Assembly (NCBI GenBank): GCA_963710815.1
Contig: CAVQCA010000056.1
Span: 1-64,000, forward strand
Length of the DNA: 64,000 bases
From: CAVQCA01 sp963710815
GTDB taxonomy: Bacteria > Pseudomonadota > Gammaproteobacteria > UBA9214
Reading direction: 5' to 3'
Part shown: positions 7,030 through 15,003 of the stretch, piece by piece
Position numbering within the stretch: position 1 is the first letter of the stretch
How the letters are laid out: every line of letters starts with the position of its first letter
Program-made: the position numbers and the translations under genes
Notes under the pieces: generated by a model
Told to the model about the DNA's origin: nothing
Database searches by the model: none
The model's input: the letters and a program-made list of their open reading frames with translations, nothing else

Positions 7030-9603
7030 CTAGAGCTGCCGCGCAATCTCGACGCGCTCGAATACCTCGACCTGGTCGCCGACCTTCACACTGTAATTCT
7101 TCACGCCGATGCCGCATTCGGTGCCCGCCCTGACATCGCTGACGTCGTCCTTGAAACGGCGCAGCGATTCCAGTTCGCCCTCGAAGACCACGACATTGTC
7201 CCGCAGAACCCGTATCGGCGCCCGGCGGCGCACCACGCCATCGAGCACAATGCAACCGGCGATATCGCCCAGCTTGTGGGAGCGGAAGACCTCCTTGACC
7301 TCGGCCAGCCCGATGATCTCCTCCTTGACTTCGGGAGACAACATGCCGCTGACGGCATTCTTGACGTCGTCGATGGCGTCGTAGATGACGCTGTAGTACT
7401 TCAGATCGACGTTGTTCTCCTCGACCAGACGCTTGGCTGAACCGTCGGCGCGCACGTTGAAGCCGATGATGATGGCGTTGGAGGCGACCGCCAGGTTGAC
7501 GTCGGACTCGTTGATGCCGCCGACGCCGCTGGAGACCACCTTTACGTTCACTTCCCGCTCTTCGGAAGCAATATTGGAAAGCGCATCGCTCAGGGCCTCG
7601 GCGCTGCCCTGCACATCGGCCTTGAGCACGATGTTGAGCGACGCCGCCCGGCCTTCTCCGACCTGCGAGAACACGTCCTCGAGGCGTGTCTGCTGCTGCT
7701 TGGCAAGACGCAGGTCACGGAATCGTTCCTGGCGCTGTGCGGCGAGATCACGCGCCTTGCGCTCATCCTCGACGACCATCACCTCGTCACCGGCATTGGG
7801 GACCGCCGACAGTCCCAGCACCAGCGCGGGCACTGACGGGCCGGCCTCGCTGATCGGCTTGCCGCTTTCATCGAACATGGCGCGCACCCTGCCGTACTCC
7901 TGTCCGGTCAGAATCAGGTCGCCGCGGTGCAATACGCCGTTCTGTACCAGCACGGTGGCCACGGCGCCGCGGCCCTTGTCCAGGCTCGATTCCACGACGA
8001 TGCCGGTCGCCGGACAGTCCCGGACCGCGGTCAACTCGAGCATTTCCGCTTGCAGCAGGATTGCGTCCAGCAGTTCATCGATACCCGTACCGGCCTTGGC
8101 GGAAACCGGTATGAACATGGTGTCGCCACCCCAGTCCTCCGGGATGACCTGCAGAGCAGAGAGTTCGTTTTTCACCCGCTCCGGATCCGCCTCCGGCTTG
8201 TCGATCTTGTTGATCGCCACCACCAGCGGCACACCGGCCGCCCGGGCGTGCTGCACCGCCTCCCGGGTCTGCGGCATGACGCCGTCATCCGCCGCGACCA
8301 CCAGGATCACGATGTCGGTCACCTGTGCGCCGCGGGCACGCATGGCGGTGAAGGCCGCATGACCCGGGGTGTCCAGAAACGCGACCACGCCCTTGGGCGT
8401 TTCCACGTGGTAGGCGCCGATGTGCTGGGTGATGCCGCCGGCCTCGCCCTCGGCCACCCGGGTGCGGCGGATGTAGTCGAGCAGCGAGGTCTTGCCATGG
8501 TCGACATGGCCCATGATGGTAACCACGGGGGGACGCGTCGACCGCTCGCCGGAGACCTCATGAATGTGCTGTTTGAGTTCCGCCTCCAGGGTATTTTCCT
8601 GCAGCGGTTTGGCGACATGCCCCATCTCCTCGACCACCAGCGTGGCGGTATCCTGGTCGATCACCTGGTTGATTGTGGCCATGATGCCCATTTTCATCAG
8701 TGTCTTGATAACCTCGGCGGATTTGACGTACATCTTCTGCGCCAGGTCGGAAACCGCGATATTCTCCGGCAAACCGACCTCGTGGACGAGCGGCGCCGTC
8801 GGCCGTTCGAAGCCGTGCTCCTGGGTTGGGGTGATGGTGACGCGGCGACCGGTCTTCGATTTTTTCTGACGACGACCGCTCTTGTCGGCAGCGACATGCA
8901 GCTGCGAGCGGCCATAGCGCGTCAGCTTCTCGTCCTCTACCAGGCCCTTGCCCTTGCGCTCCTTGTCGGCGGGCTTCTTCTGGCGCACCTCTTCCCGGGC
9001 AGCCGCCGGCGCGCGGGGCCCCGCTTTTGCGGGCGCTGACTTGCGGGCTTCTTCCACGGCCTTGCGCTTCTGTTCTTCCTCGGCCTTGAGCCTGGATTCC
9101 TCCTCGGCGCGCTTCGCCTCTTCCTCTCGCCTGATGGTCTCTTCCTGCTCCTTGCGCACCGCCTCGAGCCGCGCCTGCTCTTCGGCCTCCAGGCGCGCCT
9201 GTTCGGCCGCCTCCTGCTCCTGGCGTTCCTGTTCCTCCGCCACCAGGTCGGCGCGTTTTACATAGGTGCGTTTCTTGCGCACCTCGACGACCACGGTCTT
9301 TTTCTCCGGCTTGGCCCCGCGCACGATGCCACGACCGCCCGGCGGGCGCGCCGCCGGGACGCTGGTGTGCAATTCGGTGTGCGATTTGCGTTTCAGGGTA
9401 ATTTTCTTCGGGGCCGCGCCGGTTACCGGACTGCCCTTGCCATGGCTCTCCCGCAGAAAATCGAGCAGCTGGGTCTTCTGGTTTTCCGTGATGGTGGCGT
9501 TTTCGTCATGGATCTCCAGACCCGCCTCGATCAGCTGGGCAAGCAGCCGGTCGGTGGGAACACCGACGACTTCAGCGAATTGCTTTACAGTGACTTCTGT
9601 CAT
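7030..9603 (-). CDS. infB: Translation initiation factor IF-2
   Basis: 857-residue GTPase that delivers initiator tRNA-fMet to the 30S subunit. The N-terminal IF2-N module (about 1-55) is followed by a long charged helix-forming region rich in Glu, Ala, Arg and Lys (about 110-200). The G domain has G1 GHVDHGKT (about 365-372), G3 DTPGHAAF, G4 NKID and G5 SAKAGTG. Domains II-IV end with VFERVEIARQL. Start ATG at 9603. It is 24 bp downstream of nusA, so the two are probably co-transcribed; rbfA follows after a repeat-filled gap. Confidence 0.98.
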   Translation of the reverse strand: MTEVTVKQFAEVVGVPTDRLLAQLIEAGLEIHDENATITENQKTQLLDFLRESHGKGSPVTGAAPKKITLKRKSHTELHTSVPAARPPGGRGIVRGAKPEKKTVVVEVRKKRTYVKRADLVAEEQERQEQEAAEQARLEAEEQARLEAVRKEQEETIRREEEAKRAEEESRLKAEEEQKRKAVEEARKSAPAKAGPRAPAAAREEVRQKKPADKERKGKGLVEDEKLTRYGRSQLHVAADKSGRRQKKSKTGRRVTITPTQEHGFERPTAPLVHEVGLPENIAVSDLAQKMYVKSAEVIKTLMKMGIMATINQVIDQDTATLVVEEMGHVAKPLQENTLEAELKQHIHEVSGERSTRPPVVTIMGHVDHGKTSLLDYIRRTRVAEGEAGGITQHIGAYHVETPKGVVAFLDTPGHAAFTAMRARGAQVTDIVILVVAADDGVMPQTREAVQHARAAGVPLVVAINKIDKPEADPERVKNELSALQVIPEDWGGDTMFIPVSAKAGTGIDELLDAILLQAEMLELTAVRDCPATGIVVESSLDKGRGAVATVLVQNGVLHRGDLILTGQEYGRVRAMFDESGKPISEAGPSVPALVLGLSAVPNAGDEVMVVEDERKARDLAAQRQERFRDLRLAKQQQTRLEDVFSQVGEGRAASLNIVLKADVQGSAEALSDALSNIASEEREVNVKVVSSGVGGINESDVNLAVASNAIIIGFNVRADGSAKRLVEENNVDLKYYSVIYDAIDDVKNAVSGMLSPEVKEEIIGLAEVKEVFRSHKLGDIAGCIVLDGVVRRRAPIRVLRDNVVVFEGELESLRRFKDDVSDVRAGTECGIGVKNYSVKVGDQVEVFERVEIARQL

Positions 9604-9627
9604 GCCTGTCTGCTCCTTTGCCGACGG

Positions 9628-11166
9628 TCAGTCCTGCGCCTCTTCTGCAAACCAGGGCGCGCGCGCCGTCATGATCAGGGCTCCGGCCCGGGCCTCGTCC
9701 ATGCCGTTGATTTCCATAAGATCGTCGATGGCCTGTTCGGCAAGATCCTCCATGGTGATGATGCCCCGGCCGGCAAGTTCAAAGGCCAGTTCACGGTCCA
9801 TGCCTTCCATCTCGAGAAGATCCTCCGCCGGCTCCGCGGCGCCGATCTTTTCCTCCTTGATGATCGCCTGGGTGAGCAGCACGTCGCGCGCGCGGCCACG
9901 CAATTCATCGACGATCCCTTCCTCGAACTCCTCGATCTGCAGCAGTTCGCTCTTGGGGACGTAGACGATTTCCTCGATAGTGGAAAAACCCTCCTGCACC
10001 AGGATGGCGGCGATTTCCTCGTCCACGTCGAGCTGCAGCGTGAACATCCGCTGCAGCTCCTGGGCCTCGGCCTCGCTCTTCTGCTCGGCCTGGGACTCGT
10101 CCATGATGTTGAGCTCCCAGCCGGTCAGCTGGCTGGCGAGTCGCACGTTCTGGCCGGCGCGGCCGATCGCCTGGGAGAGCTGCTCCTCGGCAACCGCGAT
10201 ATCCATGGTGTGGGTCTCCTCGTCGACCACGATGGAGGTGACCTCGGCCGGCGACATGGCGTTGATGACGAACTGCGCGGGGTTGTCGTCCCAGAGGATG
10301 ATGTCGACGCGCTCGCCGGAAAGCTCGGTGGACACCGTCTGTACCCGGGAACCGCGCATGCCCACGCAGGCGCCGACCGGATCGATGCGCGGATCATTGG
10401 TCTTGACGGCGATCTTCGCGCGCAGACCGGGGTCGCGCGCGGCCGAGATGATATCGATCAGACCCTGTCCCACCTCGGGGACCTCCAGCTTGAACAGTTC
10501 GATCAGGAATTCCGGGGCCACGCGCGTGATCAGCAGCTGCGGCCCGCGCTGCTCGGCGTTGACTTCCTTCAGGTAGCCGCGCAGGCGGTCACCGGGGCGC
10601 ACCGCCTCCCGGGGAATCATGTGCTCGCGCGGGATGATCGCCTCGGCATTGCCACCGAGATCGAGGTAGACATTGCCGCGCTCGACCCGCTTGACCACGC
10701 CGGTCACCAGTTCGCCGACCCGATCCTTGTAGGCCTCCACGACCTGCGCACGCTCGGCCTCGCGCACCTTCTGCACGATGACCTGCTTGGCGGTCTGGGC
10801 GCCGATCCGACCGAAGTCGACGGACTCCATCGGCTCTTCGATGAAATCGGCGTGCGCGAGGTTCGGATCGCGCTGCCGGGCCTCGGTCAGCGTGATCTGG
10901 CGATCGGGATGCTCGTACACCAGCGCCTCCTCCTCTTCGGTATCCGCCGGTTCAGCGACGAGCGTCTCGTCGATCACCTGCCAGCGGCGGAAGGTGCTGT
11001 AGGCGCCGGTCTTGCGGTCGATGGCGATACGCACATCGATATCGCCGGCATGGCGCTTGCGGGTGGCGGTTGCCAGCGCGGCCTCGATTGCCTGGAAAAT
11101 GATCTCCTTGTCGATACCCTTTTCGTTGGATACCGCCTCGACGACCATCAGGATCTCTTTGTCCAT
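9628..11166 (-). CDS. nusA: Transcription termination/antitermination protein NusA
   Basis: 512-residue NusA. The N-terminal RNA polymerase-binding domain (about 1-130) is followed by an S1 domain (GELVTGVVKRVERGNVYLDL), two KH domains, and two acidic helix-hairpin-helix repeats at the C terminus (LLEMEGMDRELAFEL and DLMEINGMDEARAGAL), the arrangement found in E. coli and other gammaproteobacteria. Length is close to E. coli (495). It starts 21 bases after the rimP stop. The protein is itself a likely regulator of the attenuator ahead of rimP, which is inference. Confidence 0.98.
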   Translation of the reverse strand: MDKEILMVVEAVSNEKGIDKEIIFQAIEAALATATRKRHAGDIDVRIAIDRKTGAYSTFRRWQVIDETLVAEPADTEEEEALVYEHPDRQITLTEARQRDPNLAHADFIEEPMESVDFGRIGAQTAKQVIVQKVREAERAQVVEAYKDRVGELVTGVVKRVERGNVYLDLGGNAEAIIPREHMIPREAVRPGDRLRGYLKEVNAEQRGPQLLITRVAPEFLIELFKLEVPEVGQGLIDIISAARDPGLRAKIAVKTNDPRIDPVGACVGMRGSRVQTVSTELSGERVDIILWDDNPAQFVINAMSPAEVTSIVVDEETHTMDIAVAEEQLSQAIGRAGQNVRLASQLTGWELNIMDESQAEQKSEAEAQELQRMFTLQLDVDEEIAAILVQEGFSTIEEIVYVPKSELLQIEEFEEGIVDELRGRARDVLLTQAIIKEEKIGAAEPAEDLLEMEGMDRELAFELAGRGIITMEDLAEQAIDDLMEINGMDEARAGALIMTARAPWFAEEAQD

Positions 11167-11187
11167 CCCAAAATCTCCAAATAAGGC

Positions 11188-11646
11188 TCAGTATTCCGGA
11201 ACCAGACGCGCCTGCTCGACCTGGTCGAGCGGCAGGCTCACTTCCACGCCGTCCTGTTCCACCACCACATTCCCGCCCTCGAGCCGCAGCAGGCGACCCT
11301 GGTATTTGCGCCGCCCGTCCTGCGGGGCAACGAGACGCAGTTTCACCAGGCTCCCGACAAAACGCTCGAAGTCATCTCGCTTGAACAACAACCGGTCAAG
11401 CCCCGGCGACGACACCTCCAGCGTGTAATGGCCCGCTATCGGGTCCTTCACGTCCAGCAGCCCGCTCACCTGATAGCTCACCCGTTCGCAGTCGTCCACG
11501 GTGATCCCCTGTGCACTGTCGATATAGACGCGCAACAGGCCGCCGCCAGGGCCGCCATGGCGATATTCCACGCCAACGAGTTCGTAGCCCATCGCCGCGA
11601 TGGCCGGCTCCAGCAACTCGCCAAGTTGTAACGGGTCCTGCCTCAT
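11188..11646 (-). CDS. rimP: Ribosome maturation factor RimP
   Basis: 152-residue RimP, required for 30S maturation. Motifs are GYELVGVEYRHGG, VDDCERVSYQVSGLLDV and the family hallmark LEVSSPGLDR. The ATG at 11646 gives the normal N terminus (MRQDPLQL); an upstream TTG at 11664 is also in frame but would lie in the terminator hairpin. No good Shine-Dalgarno sequence is visible, and the start lies about 17 bases after a terminator T tract, so expression probably depends on readthrough. First gene of rimP-nusA-infB. Confidence 0.95.
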   Translation of the reverse strand: MRQDPLQLGELLEPAIAAMGYELVGVEYRHGGPGGGLLRVYIDSAQGITVDDCERVSYQVSGLLDVKDPIAGHYTLEVSSPGLDRLLFKRDDFERFVGSLVKLRLVAPQDGRRKYQGRLLRLEGGNVVVEQDGVEVSLPLDQVEQARLVPEY

Positions 11647-11662
11647 TCTGACCAGCGGAAAC

Positions 11663-11683
11663 AAAAAATGGGCCTTAGGCCCA
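11663..11683 (-). terminator. Terminator in the rimP leader (attenuator candidate)
   Basis: Minus-strand TGGGCC-TAA-GGCCCA, a perfect 6-bp stem with a 3-base loop, is followed immediately by TTTTTT and lies only 17 bases before the rimP ATG. An intrinsic terminator between promoter and first gene is the signature of attenuation or NusA-dependent autoregulation. I recall a rimP-leader RNA of this type reported for gammaproteobacteria but cannot verify it here. Confidence 0.75.
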
Positions 11684-11777
11684 CTCCGTGAACTCCGAAT
11701 TTATGCTCCCGGGAGTATAGCAATATTGCCTACCCCGCCCAACCGGCACCGCCGGGGGATTGTTGCGTCCTGGCTAT

Positions 11778-11796
11778 AAAAAACCCCGATAAGGGG
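11778..11796 (-). terminator. Terminator after tRNA-fMet
   Basis: Minus-strand CCCC-TTAT-CGGGG followed by TTTTTT, 15-33 bases downstream of the tRNA 3' end. It probably ends part of the tRNA transcript; readthrough would feed rimP-nusA-infB. Confidence 0.65.
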
Positions 11797-11810
11797 CATG
11801 GATTATAGGT

Positions 11811-11887
11811 TGGTAGCGGGGGCAGGATTTGAACCTGCGACCTTCGGGTTATGAGCCCGACGAGCTGCCAGACTGCTCCACCCCGCA
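11811..11887 (-). tRNA. metY: Initiator tRNA-fMet (CAU)
   Basis: 77-nt tRNA with anticodon CAT in the loop CTCATAA. The three G:C pairs in the anticodon stem (GGG/CCC) and an unpaired first acceptor position (U1 against U72) are the two hallmarks of bacterial initiator tRNAs. The CCA end is encoded. Its position upstream of rimP-nusA-infB matches the metY position in E. coli. The symbol is given by analogy of location. Confidence 0.95.
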
Positions 11888-11900
11888 GCAACGGCCCGGA

Positions 11901-11929
11901 AGTGTAGCGGCTACCCTATACTATTTCAA
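11901..11929 (-). promoter_or_regulatory. Putative promoter of tRNA-fMet / rimP operon
   Basis: Minus-strand TTGAAA (11924-11929), a 17-bp spacer, then TACACT (11901-11906). It ends about 14 bases before the mature tRNA. The bases after the -10 (TCCGGGCC) form a GC-rich discriminator typical of stringently controlled stable RNA promoters. Confidence 0.65.
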
Positions 11930-12004
11930 GTCTGACAGTATAAGACGGGGAAATGGCGCGGCCGTTGGGGGCTAGCACCCCTGGTGCCGGGTGAGAATTG
12001 CGGG

Positions 12005-13441
12005 CTAACCCAGCACGTGCGTGCACAGGGACAGCAGCACGCCGGGGAACAGCCCCAGGGCGAGCACCGCCAGGCCGTTCACGCTCACCGCGATCCGCAG
12101 ATCGGTGCCGGCCGCAAGCGGCACCGGCGCCTCGGGCGTATCGAAGTACATCAGCTTGATCACCCGCAGGTAGTAGAAGGCGCCGATGATGGAGAAGAAC
12201 ACGCCGGCCAGCGCGAGCCACACCAGGTCGACATGAATGACCGACTGCAGCACCCACAGCTTGGCGTAGAAACCGACCGTGGGCGGCACCCCGGCCATGG
12301 AGAACATCAGGATCAGCATCATGAAGGCGAACCAGGGGCTGCGGTCGTTCAGGCCCCTGAAATCATCCAGCCGGTCGGCCTCGAAACCGGCGCGGCTCAA
12401 CAGGATGATCATGCCGAAACCGCCAATCGCGGTGAGCGCGTAGGTAATGGCATAGAACAGGGCGGCCGAATAGCCTTCGGGGGTGCCGGCCAGCAGACCG
12501 AGCAGCAGAAAACCCATATGCGAGATGGTCGAATAGGCCAGCATGCGCTTGATGTTGGTCTGGGCGATGGCGATCACGTTGCCGATCGCGAGCGAGAGCA
12601 CGGCGAGAATGACCAGCATCTCCTGCCAGTGGGCGCTGAGTCCACCGAGGGCCTCCACCAGCACCCGCATGGTCATCACGAAGGCCGCGATCTTGGGGGC
12701 GCTGCCAATGAACAGTGTCACCGGCGTGGGGGCACCGTCATAGACATCCGGAATCCACATGTGAAACGGCACGGCACCGAACTTGAAGGCCAGCCCGACG
12801 ACGATGAAGCACAGGGCGAACACCATGACGATTCCCATCTTGCCCGGTGAGGCGACGGCCGCGGCCACCTGCTGGATATCCAGGCTGCCGGTCGCGCCAT
12901 AGAGCATGGAAATGCCGTACAGCAGCATGCCCGAAGCGAGCGCCCCGAGCACGAAGTACTTCATCGCCGCTTCCGAAGCGGGCGCGGAATCCCGGTTGAA
13001 GGCAACCAGCGCGTACAGCGACAGCGACAGCAGCTCCAGTCCGAGATAGAGCGTCAGCAGGCTGTGGGCCGATACCAGCACCAGCATACCGAGCACCGCG
13101 AACAGGCCGAGCACGTAGAATTCCCCGCGAAAGATGCCGCGCGCCAGCAGATAACCGCGCGAATACATGAACGCCCCGAAGGTGATCAGGAGTATGGCGG
13201 TCTTCGCCAGCGCGGCCAGCGGATCGTGCACGAAGGTGCCGTTCAGCACCACCACCGCCGGATGTTCCAGCAGGCTCCAGCTGATCAGCGCGGCGATGAG
13301 CAGCGTTACCTGGGACAGCACGTAGCTGACCACACGGCGCCTGTCATCGAGAAACACGTCGGTGACCAGGATGGCGCAGGCCATGACCAGCACGAAGATC
13401 TCCGTGGCGAGGGGCGCGAATTCGCTGATGCCGACAGTCAT
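12005..13441 (-). CDS. nuoN: NADH-quinone oxidoreductase subunit N
   Basis: 478-residue antiporter-like membrane subunit of complex I, with about 14 transmembrane helices. Family features include the proton-channel segments LGLELLSLSLYALVAF, FKFGAVPFHMWIPDVYDGAPTPVT and KRMLAYSTISHMGF. The upstream reading frame is open but lacks membrane character; the ATG at 13441 overlaps the nuoM stop as ATGA, indicating translational coupling. Last gene of nuoA-N. About 120 bp separate its stop from the tRNA-fMet gene and contain the tRNA promoter. Confidence 0.97.
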   Translation of the reverse strand: MTVGISEFAPLATEIFVLVMACAILVTDVFLDDRRRVVSYVLSQVTLLIAALISWSLLEHPAVVVLNGTFVHDPLAALAKTAILLITFGAFMYSRGYLLARGIFRGEFYVLGLFAVLGMLVLVSAHSLLTLYLGLELLSLSLYALVAFNRDSAPASEAAMKYFVLGALASGMLLYGISMLYGATGSLDIQQVAAAVASPGKMGIVMVFALCFIVVGLAFKFGAVPFHMWIPDVYDGAPTPVTLFIGSAPKIAAFVMTMRVLVEALGGLSAHWQEMLVILAVLSLAIGNVIAIAQTNIKRMLAYSTISHMGFLLLGLLAGTPEGYSAALFYAITYALTAIGGFGMIILLSRAGFEADRLDDFRGLNDRSPWFAFMMLILMFSMAGVPPTVGFYAKLWVLQSVIHVDLVWLALAGVFFSIIGAFYYLRVIKLMYFDTPEAPVPLAAGTDLRIAVSVNGLAVLALGLFPGVLLSLCTHVLG

Positions 13442-15003
13442 GGGGCGACTCCGCCGGTAAGCGCCAGTGCGGCTTCCGGCAGTTTGGAAGTGGCTACCTG
13501 TGCGATCAGATTGTCGACGCTGGCATGCATCACCTCGACCAGCGGCGCGGGCCAGAGGCCGAACAGCAGCACCGCGCCCGCGAGGCTTGCAAGGATCACG
13601 AACTCGCGCAGGTTGATGTCCTCCAGTCCGCGCACGCCCTCGTTCACGACCGCGCCAAAGATGACGCGCTTGACCAGCCACAGGCTGTAGGCGGCGCCCA
13701 GGATCAGGGTGATCGCGGCCAGGAAGGCAAACCAGAAATTCGCCTTGTAGCTTGCCAGAATGACCATGAACTCGCCGACGAAGCCGGAGGTGCCCGGCAG
13801 GCCCGCGTTGGCCAGCGAGAACAGCACCATGAAGGTGGCGAACACCGGCATGGTGTTGACGACGCCGCCGTAATCGCCGATCTGGCGGCTGTGCAGGCGG
13901 TCATAGAGCACGCCGACGCACAGAAACAGCGCACCCGAGATGAAACCGTGGGAGATCATCTGCACCACACCCCCCTCCATGCCAAGCGCAGCCCCCCGCG
14001 GGATTGCGCCCGGCGCCGCGGCGCTGTTATCCAGCAGCGTGAACACGAGGAACACACCCAGCGTGACGAAGCCCATGTGGGCGATGGACGAGTAGGCGAT
14101 CAGCTTCTTCATGTCCTGCTGAACCAGGGCGACGAAACCGATATACACCACCGCGACCAGCGACATAAGGATGATCAGCCAGTCGAGTGCGTGGCTCGCA
14201 TCCGGGGCGATCGGCAGGCTGAAGCGCAAAAAACCGTAACCGCCGATCTTGAGCATGATGGCCGCCAGGATCACGGAACCACCGGTTGGCGCCTCCACGT
14301 GCGCGTCCGGCAACCAGGTGTGCACCGGCCACATCGGCACCTTGACGGCGAAGGCCATCAGGAAGGCGATGAAGATGAGCACCTGCTCCGTCATGGTGAG
14401 CGGCAGGTGCTGGAAATCGAGGATATCGAAGCTGCCCGACTGCAGGTACATATAGATCAGCGCCACCAGCATGAACACCGACCCGAAAAAGGTGTAGAGG
14501 AAGAACTTGATGGTGGCGTAGACCCGCCGCGGTCCGCCCCAGATGCCGATGATGAGAAACATCGGCACCAGCATCGCCTCCCAGAAGACATAGAACAGCA
14601 CCGCGTCGAGGGCCGCGAACACACCGATCATCAGCCCTTCCATGATCAGGAAAGCCGCCATGTATTGCGCGGTCTTCTCACGGATCACCTCCCAGCCGGC
14701 CAGCACCACCAGCACGGTGGTGAAGGTGGTGAGAATGATTAGCGGCATGGAGATGCCGTCCACACCGAGATGATAATTGGCGTTGAAGGCCTCGATCCAC
14801 GGCGCCAGCTCCTGGAACTGCATGATGGCCGTGCCGGTATCGAAATGCGTGTACAGCAGCGTGCTCAGCAGGAAGGTCGCGAGCGCGATGAGCAGGGCGC
14901 CCGGGCGGCTGTCCGGGAAACCCAGGGCCTGCATCGCCAGCAGGGCGACGCCGCCGGCCACCGGCAGCCAGATCAGTACGCTCAACAAGGGGAAATCGAT
15001 CAT
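13438..15003 (-). CDS. nuoM: NADH-quinone oxidoreductase subunit M
   Basis: 521-residue antiporter-like subunit of complex I. Conserved segments are YHLGVDGISMPL, FYVFWEAMLVPMF (with the key channel glutamate), KVPMWPVHTWLPDAHVEAPT and KKLIAYSSIAHMGFVTLG. The true start is the ATG at 15003, overlapping the nuoL stop as ATGA; a longer open frame upstream is an out-of-frame shadow of nuoL. Length matches E. coli NuoM (509) closely. Confidence 0.97.
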   Translation of the reverse strand: MIDFPLLSVLIWLPVAGGVALLAMQALGFPDSRPGALLIALATFLLSTLLYTHFDTGTAIMQFQELAPWIEAFNANYHLGVDGISMPLIILTTFTTVLVVLAGWEVIREKTAQYMAAFLIMEGLMIGVFAALDAVLFYVFWEAMLVPMFLIIGIWGGPRRVYATIKFFLYTFFGSVFMLVALIYMYLQSGSFDILDFQHLPLTMTEQVLIFIAFLMAFAVKVPMWPVHTWLPDAHVEAPTGGSVILAAIMLKIGGYGFLRFSLPIAPDASHALDWLIILMSLVAVVYIGFVALVQQDMKKLIAYSSIAHMGFVTLGVFLVFTLLDNSAAAPGAIPRGAALGMEGGVVQMISHGFISGALFLCVGVLYDRLHSRQIGDYGGVVNTMPVFATFMVLFSLANAGLPGTSGFVGEFMVILASYKANFWFAFLAAITLILGAAYSLWLVKRVIFGAVVNEGVRGLEDINLREFVILASLAGAVLLFGLWPAPLVEVMHASVDNLIAQVATSKLPEAALALTGGVAP

